From: Yponomeuta sedellus
Lineage: Eukaryota; Arthropoda; Insecta; Lepidoptera; Yponomeutidae
Length of the DNA stretch: 64,000 nt
Reading direction: 5' to 3'
Assembly: GCA_934045075.1 (NCBI GenBank)
Contig: OW203751.1
Location: forward strand, 7,079,822-7,143,821
The notes under the pieces were generated by a model that worked only from the letters and a program-made list of their open reading frames with translations, was not told where the DNA came from and did no database searches. Of this stretch, positions 55,196-64,000 are shown in pieces (within the stretch, counting starts at the first letter, position 1; each line of letters starts with the position of its first letter). Both the position numbers and the translations under genes were made by a program.

Positions 55196-55229
55196 CTGGG
55201 GACGAAGAAAAAGGTTTAAGGTTCAGATT

Positions 55230-55800
55230 TAAAGGTAAGATAAGATAACAATTGTACACCAGAGCACATATTATGAATCATATAAATATACAAAGTACAA
55301 TTGGCGGCCTTATTGCTAAAAGCAATTTCTTCCACACAACCTTACGACGGAAAGTTGCTGAAGGAAATAAGAGAGACGGGTAGTCGGTGCAAATATGCAT
55401 ATATTAATACACTACTTATATAAATAACAATATACCTACGTAAACAGTTACATATATAGTTATGATAAACTTACATAAATACGTTATAATAACAATCTAC
55501 GCGATGAGGAAATAAATACATTATTGTGTACATATATGGAGACATACGCAAAAGACAAAATTAAAAGGAGAATGCACGAATACTAAACTTGCAGGGACAG
55601 ATAAAACTCCTTAACCTTGCTTTTAAAGACAGCTGATGAAGGGGAGCGCCTTATTGATACCGGAAGATCATTCCACAGCCGAGTGGCCGTTACGGTAAAC
55701 GAGTCGCTGAAAAACCTCGACAAAGGTCTTATTCATAAACATAACGTAACACAACCGTACGCCTGTAACACCAGGACCGTATCGCCCGGACCAGGGACTG
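55230..55800 (-). mobile_element. LINE 3' end (CR1/Jockey-like)
   Basis: Minus strand contains LWNDLPVSIRRSPSSAVFKS and KVKEFYLSLQV, stop; then an untranslated part ending in TCTTATCTTA repeats. A related tail piece is at 53515-53605. It lies just upstream of anoctamin exon 1, where a promoter or UTR exon might be expected. Confidence 0.75.
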
Positions 55801-55895
55801 CCACCAAACGTCATATTCGTTTAATATATTTCTGTGCTTTTAGTCCTGTTTTAAAATTGGTTTAATTTTTAATCTTAATTTCATTATATCAATCG

Positions 55896-56250
55896 ATGTC
55901 AACCCTTGTATGTCCACACTGCTGGGGCACGAGTCTCTTCCTGCATCGCAGGAAGGTTAGGCCATACTCCACCACGGGGGCTAAGACCTGGTTCGTGGAG
56001 GTTTGTAAGATAGTGGCGGGCCTTTCTGTCAGAAGCTATCAAGCCGCCGATAAGCCTCTGACATGGCATTACATGGCAGCCGGCACTAACGTGCTTTGCG
56101 AATCACGGAAGCCCTCGGAAAGTCAGTAAGGCGCTCCACTATCTTACAAACCTCTACCAACACGGACTTGGCCCTCGTGATGGAGTATGGCCTAACCTTA
56201 CTGCAATGACGAGACCCGTGTCCCAACAGAGGGAACGTACAAGGGTTGTT
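55896..56250. mobile_element. Inverted pair of 5S-type SINE fragments
   Basis: Minus copy at 55896-56120 and a plus 3' fragment at 56125-56250 (AGTATGGCCTAACCTTACTG to ACAAGGGTTG). Confidence 0.78.
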
Positions 56251-56474
56251 AACGAAAAGGAAGGGAATGCAGGAGACCTCTCTCTCTCTCACACATTTCG
56301 TTTCAACAAAACTTATAACTCTGACCCGTGCCTCAGCAGTGGGGACACACAGGTTGAAATCAAAAGAAGGAAAACAAGAGAAGATTGGAAGATGAAATTC
56401 GAAAATCGGGCTCAGTGGCGTGTTTCGGGAGAGGTAACTGTTAAAAAGAATATAATCATGTGGGTACATGCTGT

Positions 56475-56730
56475 GTGGTGGCGGCCTAGAGAATAGCACC
56501 AACCCAAATTCTTCCCGTGGGTGTCGTAAAAGGCGACTAAGGGACACAAACCGGGGGCTGGGCAGCAGCGCCCCCTGCAGTACAATTCCACCGAACTGCA
56601 ATCCCCAACCCGCATGCCCAGCGTGGGGATTATGGGCATTACCCCCTATGATAGCACAACGTGGCGCTCTTTAGGAGAGGGCTATGTTCAGCAGTGGACT
56701 AGTATAGCCTGACAACAACAACGACAACGA
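56475..56730 (+). mobile_element. RTE-tailed SINE, full
   Basis: From GTGGCGGCCTAGAGAATAGC to GTATAGCCTGACAACAACAA; the tail is GACAAC-like rather than GAAGAA. Confidence 0.8.
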
Positions 56731-56734
56731 CAAC

Positions 56735-56985
56735 GATGTGGGTACAGCGATATAATTCCGATGTAAAACCTAACTGCAAAGTATGGTACTCGGGGCTACA
56801 AGTGATGCAAATTACTTCAGCCAGTTGTTGCTGCCTGTACGTAATACAGAGAGTATTGTAAAGACGTCCGAAATTTCACCGGTAAGTCGCCCATTGTCTC
56901 AGTTGGGAGAGCGCTGGCACGTTTAGCCAGAGTTCGTGGGTTCGAGTCCCTGCATGGGTGGAATTTTTAGCCTCTAACATTTTCT
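56735..56985 (+). mobile_element. tRNA-derived SINE, diverged
   Basis: Leader GATGTGGGTACAGCGATATA, core with GTTCGAGTCCCTGCATGGGT. Confidence 0.75.
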
Positions 56986-57329
56986 CGCAAATTCATTAAC
57001 TATGTTTATAAAATTGGCAGCGTGCTATCTAAAAGAGTGTTCCAGTTTACTTGATTTATTGAAATATGGCAGTTTTGGACTAAAAAGTCACAGGTTAAGG
57101 GTAGAATCTTGTTTACTAAATTGGACAAGTAAGAATAAATAGACTGTAAGTCCAGCAGTGGACTGACACAGGCTAACGATGATGTTGATTCCTTCCTTTC
57201 CAAAAAATTCACAAAACGCGCTCAGAGGCGCGTAGGAAAGTCAGTGTGGGTCGACTTTTACGTTTAATTTATTCGGGACGACTTTAAGAACTTTATTTTG
57301 TAAAAGAGGGAAATTAAATTCTATTCTTT

Positions 57330-57900
57330 TTTTTACGTAGCTTCCCATTGCTGGGCAAAGGCCTCCTCCAATTCAGTCCTGAGTTTCCTGCCCTGAGCCA
57401 CCTCACACCACTTCGGCAGATGGTTACAGAGATCATCTCTCCACCGTCTTCTAGGCCGGCCTCGATTTCGATGTCTATCGTGTGGCACCCACTCGGTGGC
57501 GAGTTTCGCACACCTATCCGGGTGCATTCGACTGACATGACCAGCCCAGCTCCACTTCAGTTTCGGCGTCTGGACACCCACATCGATTATTCGGGTCCTT
57601 GCGCGTAGTGTGGTATTTCGGACGCGGTCTACCCTCCTCAGGCCCAAAATGCTGCGCTCCATTGCTCTCTGACAAACCTTCAGTCTGGACTTTTGTAGTT
57701 TGGTCAGCGACCAAGTCTGGGAGCCATAGGTGAGAACGGGCAGGACACACCCATCGACGAGCTTCCGCTTTAAGGAAAGTGGAAGGTTGCCCTTCATCAG
57801 ATCTTTCATGGACCAGTAGCACTTCCAGGCGTTATCGATACGGCGATCGATTTCTTTGTCGTGCCTGTTTTCGATGCTTACTAACTGGCCCAAGTAAATT
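57330..57900 (-). mobile_element. RTE-clade retrotransposon, C-terminal end of the RT ORF
   Basis: One open frame of 186 codons (57333-57893) with HDKEIDRRIDNAWKCYWSMK, VLPVLTYGSQTW, QRAMERSILGLRR and GRPRRRWRDDL, the conserved post-RT region of RTE elements. The catalytic RT domain is missing, so it is a 5'-truncated relic. Ends QQWEAT then stop. Confidence 0.92.
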
Positions 57901-58195
57901 CTATTCAGTTATTTTTATTCATTGTACAAACGATGTTTTTGCTTAATGAACGGCAAAGTTAAATTGTTAGTTCACTTTTAGAGAAACATGAACATTAAAA
58001 AAACACATAGTTACGCGTAATTACGTTCTCACGGCCACATTTCATAGGAATATGAATACAATATGAATACCGATTAACCCAGAGATAAATTTATACTAAT
58101 CGACCTGATGTTTGTGTTACTAATGTACTGTAGTGAATTATTCATTGAAACCGGCTATTAATTATAATAATACCTCTTTTATTCTCTTCTTATCG

Positions 58196-58320
58196 AAGCG
58201 ATCGTGGGCTAGTGGAGCCGAGTGATAGGAATCAATCACTAGGGTTAAGCCGCAGCAGGCGCGGTCAGGTTCTGGATGGGTGACCATCCCGTGACTACCG
58301 CTAGTGGCATTTTCCCGAAA
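58196..58320 (+). mobile_element. 5S-type SINE head only
   Basis: AGGGTTAAGCCGCAGCAGGC and GGATGGGTGACCATCCCGTG: the 5S-like promoter region without the body, directly left of the giant microsatellite. Confidence 0.75.
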
Positions 58321-58355
58321 TTTTTTTCTCGTGTAACGGGTTCGATTCCCGGTTC

Positions 58356-59269
58356 AACAAACAAACAAACAAACAAACAAACAAACAAACAAACAAACAA
58401 ACAAACAAACAAACAAACAAACAAACAAACAAACAAACAAACAAACAAACAAACAAACAAACAAACAAACAAACAAACAAACAAACAAACAAACAAACAA
58501 ACAAACAAACAAACAAACAAACAAACAAACAAACAAACAAACAAACAAACAAACAAACAAACAAACAAACAAACAAACAAACAAACAAACAAACAAACAA
58601 ACAAACAAACAAACAAACAAACAAACAAACAAACAAACAAACAAACAAACAAACAAACAAACAAACAAACAAACAAACAAACAAACAAACAAACAAACAA
58701 ACAAACAAACAAACAAACAAACAAACAAACAAACAAACAAACAAACAAACAAACAAACAAACAAACAAACAAACAAACAAACAAACAAACAAACAAACAA
58801 ACAAACAAACAAACAAACAAACAAACAAACAAACAAACAAACAAACAAACAAACAAACAAACAAACAAACAAACAAACAAACAAACAAACAAACAAACAA
58901 ACAAACAAACAAACAAACAAACAAACAAACAAACAAACAAACAAACAAACAAACAAACAAACAAACAAACAAACAAACAAACAAACAAACAAACAAACAA
59001 ACAAACAAACAAACAAACAAACAAACAAACAAACAAACAAACAAACAAACAAACAAACAAACAAACAAACAAACAAACAAACAAACAAACAAACAAACAA
59101 ACAAACAAACAAACAAACAAACAAACAAACAAACAAACAAACAAACAAACAAACAAACAAACAAACAAACAAACAAACAAACAAACAAACAAACAAACAA
59201 ACAAACAAACAAACAAACAAACAAACAAACAAACAAACAAACAAACAAACAAACAAACAAACAAACAAA
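58356..59269. repeat. (AAAC)n microsatellite, about 914 bp
   Basis: Roughly 228 uninterrupted AAAC units. It produces spurious long frames on both strands. It follows a 5S-like SINE head and a short B-box-like GGTTCGATTCCCGG at 58340. Confidence 0.99.
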
Positions 59270-60810
<1,541 letters not shown>

Positions 60811-61020
60811 ATTCATGGACATATTACACAGATCTCGTTAGCCCTATACTAAGTACAACTAAATGACTTGTGTTATAGGTGCTAACTCAACGTTAGATTT
60901 AATACAATAAATACATAGATACTCGTAACATCCAAGACCCGAGACAAACTAGAAAAGTTCATTCCCTAGTTTGACCCGACCGGGGATCGAACCCGAGACC
61001 TCCGCGTGTTACAGTCAGTC
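60811..61020 (-). mobile_element. tRNA-related SINE, AAAT-tailed family
   Basis: On the minus strand a B-box-like GGTTCGATCCCCGGTCGGGT precedes a body with GTCTCGGGTCTTGGATG and ends CATGAATATTTATTTA. Related copies: 11060-11090 with 11455-11620, 31440-31695, and the reverse orientation at 53355-53640. Confidence 0.75.
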
Positions 61021-61399
61021 AGTACAAATCTATGAATATAGTTAAGATTGTTTTTGAAATTAAAATAATGTATTCTTTCAGTGAAATGTTCCATCTACAA
61101 TATTAAAGGTACTTTCCCTTCAAGTGGCATAGCCGTGGGACGCCCTGTATAATAATAATATTTATTTCCAGAACAAATCCAATCCAACTTAAGCACAAAC
61201 ACACGCAATAAAGTAACTTTAAGTAAATTCGATTTAACATTGAAAGTTCACAGTTCCATGGTAGTGCCGCCAGGTCTCACGCAGATGACTTTTTGGCCAT
61301 TGGCGCATATATAGACAGGTCAATACGTGCGGAGTCTGTCGTTTCTTTGGGCGAAGCCGACCAAGCTGTCAGGATGGTACAGGTGCTGCGCAAGCCTCG

Positions 61400-61595
61400 A
61401 TATCTACCCTTGTATGTCCCCATTGCTCGGGCACGGGTCTCTCCCTGCATCGCAGGAAGGTTAGCCCGTACTTCGCCTTACGGTGTAGGATTGTAAGACA
61501 GTGGAGGGCCTTACTGACAGGAGTTATTAAGCGGCCCTCAAGTCCTCTGTCATGGTTTGACGACTGCTATTACATGACAGGCGGCACCAACGTCT
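61400..61595 (-). mobile_element. 5S-type SINE, diverged body
   Basis: From CTTGTATGTCCCCATTGCTC to TGACAGGCGGCACC; more diverged than most copies. Confidence 0.72.
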
Positions 61596-61719
61596 TGCGC
61601 AAGCCTACTTCATCTAAAGACAATGTCCGAGGCATTGCAGAGTTCGAGTCGTCCTTTCACCCATCTAGTGTGAGTGAAGGGTCCTACTAGACGCTGGATA
61701 AATCATCTCATTACGTAGA

Positions 61720-61915
61720 TCTTCTTCTTCTTTTTCAGGCTATATTTTGTAGTCCACTGCTAGACATAACCCTCGCCTAATGAGCGCTATAGCGCCCTGT
61801 CTTCACCTTGCCACGTCCAGCATCTGCCGGTAGTTTTTCGCAGATCGTCATCTGGTCGGAAGAGGGCGTCCTACACTACGTTTGCCGAGTCGCGGTCTCC
61901 ACTCAAGAACATTAC
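61720..61915 (-). mobile_element. RTE-clade 3' fragment
   Basis: TTCAGGCTATATTTTGTAGT to GCGGTCTCCACTCAAGAAC; homologous to 36640-36900. Confidence 0.82.
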
Positions 61916-62069
61916 GTACCTAAATGCGAAGGCCAAATAGCATACAGATAGGCAAAGTAAAAAAAAATCTGTTCGACAAAAACTGTGCTCGTGTGACATT
62001 AAAGATAATGATCGCTAATGCCGTCGAGTCTCTACGTAAATTATGGTCGACTAGACTGACTAAGACTAT

Positions 62070-62370
62070 AATGAACCTATTTAGAGGCTAAAAATTCCAC
62101 CTAAGCCGGGACTCGAACCCGCGACCCCTGTATAACCGTGCCAGCGCTCTCCCAACTGAGCTAATGGGCGACTTACCGGCATCAGTGAAATTTCGAACCT
62201 CTTTGCAATACTCTCTGTATTACCTACATCTGGCTGAAGTAATTTGCATCACTTGCAGGTCCGAGTACTTTACTTTGCAGTTAGGTTTTACATCGGAATG
62301 ATATCGATGTACCCACATGATTATATTCTTTTTCATGCACTAACCCGTGCTAAGGACAATTAAAAAATGT
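62070..62370 (-). mobile_element. tRNA-derived SINE, full length
   Basis: Reverse of the full unit including the leader (ACATCGGAATGATATCGATG) and the 3' unit (CACTAACCCGTGCTAAGGAC). Confidence 0.8.
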
Positions 62371-62474
62371 TTAGCTTCTATATAGGTTTTTTAAAATTGT
62401 CCTTTGCACGGGTTAGTACATTAAAAAGAATAAAATCCAGTTCTACAAAAAACTGTGCTGGTGTGACATCAAGG

Positions 62475-62755
62475 ATAGTGATAGTTAGTTAGTTAGCCCT
62501 AAGATTTCCGCACTTAGCCTCATAGTTAGCCATTGTACGTAGCAAGCGCTGAGGTACGCTAACACTTCAGACACTAGGGTTTCCTTACGATGTTTTCCTT
62601 CACCGTCAGCGAGTAGTATTGCTACTATAATTTCACAAATGCACATAACTTAGAAAACAAAGTCATTGGTACATTGAAGCCGGGGTTCGAACCCACGACC
62701 TCCCGATTCAGATGCCGTCGTTCTACACCGCTCCGCTACCACCGCTCTTAAGGAT
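62475..62755 (-). mobile_element. tRNA-derived SINE (GGTAGCGGAGCGGTG family)
   Basis: Reverse copy with GCCGGGGTTCGAACCCACGA and the TTAGTTAGTTAG tail. Confidence 0.78.
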
Positions 62756-63394
62756 AATGATATCTAATGACGTCGAGTCCACGTAAATTATAGTCGAATA
62801 GACTGAACAAGACTAATGAGTCAATGATAGTTACAATAATTACTGCCACACAACACAACCAAAGGAAAACGTTTCCCGAAAAGTTTTCGTGAGGGAATTC
62901 GGTTGGCGCCTGAGGAGTTGTGGGTATGACCTTCGTTCCGGGGCATATTGATGCAAAGGATTACCCTGCAACGGGGTAACGCTGCTAGGATCATGGAAGC
63001 TTTTGGTTCGCGTGTGTCCTGGGGCGGTATTTTTGGTAGTGAATGAATTTTTACCATGACGAATCTTGAATGGCATTTTAACCCACTTTTTTCCTTACGG
63101 CCTCTATATGCCCCTCTGCAGGCACCCAAAATCTAGATCATATTAGAGAAAAAATGGACAAAAAATCTCCAAACTTAGTCTTTTCATAGTCGATTCATAC
63201 TTAGTTAACAGAGTTTACTATTATCCTAAAACTTAGTATTAATGCATTGAACTTGCATTATTTTTTTTAATTTATTTAGAACACAAAACAGGTTACAGAC
63301 ATATTTACCAAATTGACATACATTTACATTATAGATCAGATCTAGCCTACACTTACAGCTTAAACCCTAAACTTGTGTACCTAGCATGCACAAT
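62756..63394. other. No gene seen
   Basis: Minus frames at 62821-63129 have no recognisable motif. Confidence 0.45.
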
Positions 63395-63646
63395 AGGGCG
63401 AGATAAATAGTCGTTGCTTAGCCCAAGTCCGTGCTCAAGCTTCCTTAAGCATTACTTCAGGCTAACTTAGCTAAGTAATAAAGTAGATGTTTGCTTAGCT
63501 AAGCATGTTCCTAGGCCAATGCTAAGAATTAGTTCGGGTTTCGCGACTAAGAGAGTGCTAAAATACTGTCTATGATAGGCAAATCGATTCTTAAGCAAGT
63601 GCTTTCGCTAAGACTCGTTCTTAGAAGCGACTATTTATCTCGCCCT
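63395..63646. mobile_element. 252-bp MITE
   Basis: Perfect 19-bp inverted ends AGGGCGAGATAAATAGTCG / CGACTATTTATCTCGCCCT. The interior is rich in GCTTAGCTAAGC-like palindromes and CTTAAG. No coding frame. Confidence 0.85.
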
Positions 63647-64000
63647 TAGAGTAACTAGATTAGACTAAAAACGTATATTAATTTATTTTAATCTCTCAGG
63701 GTGCCCTGAGAATTAATTCCAGACATCTTTTTCATTTAAATAATCTGTAATGTTATAGCGGCCTTTTTGGCACAGAGTGTGCTTTACACAGTATTCGAAC
63801 GGCAATTCTGGCAAGCTTAATATATCTTTAAGGATCCCGTTGGCGAAACGTATACAATGTTCCATAAAGGATATATTAACCTTTATCAGCCTAAATATTG
63901 GAATCGAATGTTTATTTTTAGTATTTACATTTAAAGTTAGTTATATTTTTCCTAACGTACATAATATTTTCATAGATATACTGGCAACTGTCACGAAGTT

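Larger units (their letters stand above)
53752..54597. mobile_element. MITE, AGCTTTTAGAATATACC family, carrying three SINEs
   Basis: Inverted relative to the other copies (AGCTTTTAGTATATACCTCG ... AAGGTATATTCTAAAAGCTA). Its two halves are separated by the tRNA-SINE cluster 53880-54497. Confidence 0.82.

Noticed and set aside
57333..57893. Host gene of 186 codons
   Set aside because: It is the C-terminal part of an RTE ORF without the catalytic domain or a start context.

Overview
The window is a piece of an insect genome, most likely a moth or butterfly. It is AT-rich, has no dense ORFs or operons, shows small GT-AG-spliced exons in kilobase introns, and is packed with lepidopteran-style repeats: tRNA-derived SINEs, Helitron ends of the CTAGT type, RTE-clade LINE 3' ends with trinucleotide tails, and MITEs. 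The species cannot be named from sequence alone.

One gene dominates. A minus-strand anoctamin (TMEM16) gene runs from an initiator ATG at 55180 to a stop at 8180. I could place 26 coding exons by splice sites, reading phase and family motifs. All junctions agree in phase except exon 2 to exon 3, which implies one unfound exon or an assembly error. The joined exons give about 1,218 residues: a long variable cytosolic N-terminus, the anoctamin dimerisation region, a Cys-rich extracellular loop, ten membrane segments and a Pro-rich tail. All six positions equivalent to the TMEM16A calcium-binding residues are present, so the product is probably a calcium-dependent channel or scramblase. Which anoctamin paralogue it is cannot be settled here.

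Layout: 1-8000 holds repeats and unassigned DNA beyond the gene's 3' end. From 8180 to 55195 are the gene and its introns. Intron contents include a 5'-truncated non-LTR retrotransposon with an internal inverted duplication (about 22490-25148), a 107-bp satellite (about 46750-48960), many SINEs, Helitron-like ends and nested MITEs. From 55200 to 64000 lie LINE 3' ends, an RTE fragment, a 2.45-kb compound AAAC/AAAT microsatellite (58356-60810), SINEs and a MITE.

The most unusual signal is that three different exons of this gene (6, 21 and 25) each have extra, mostly decayed copies of their 3' part plus the donor site, lying just downstream in the following intron. Exon 6 has a six-unit, 175-bp array. 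A second notable element is an abundant SINE whose head resembles the 5S rRNA internal promoter, present in more than 20 copies and two subfamilies.
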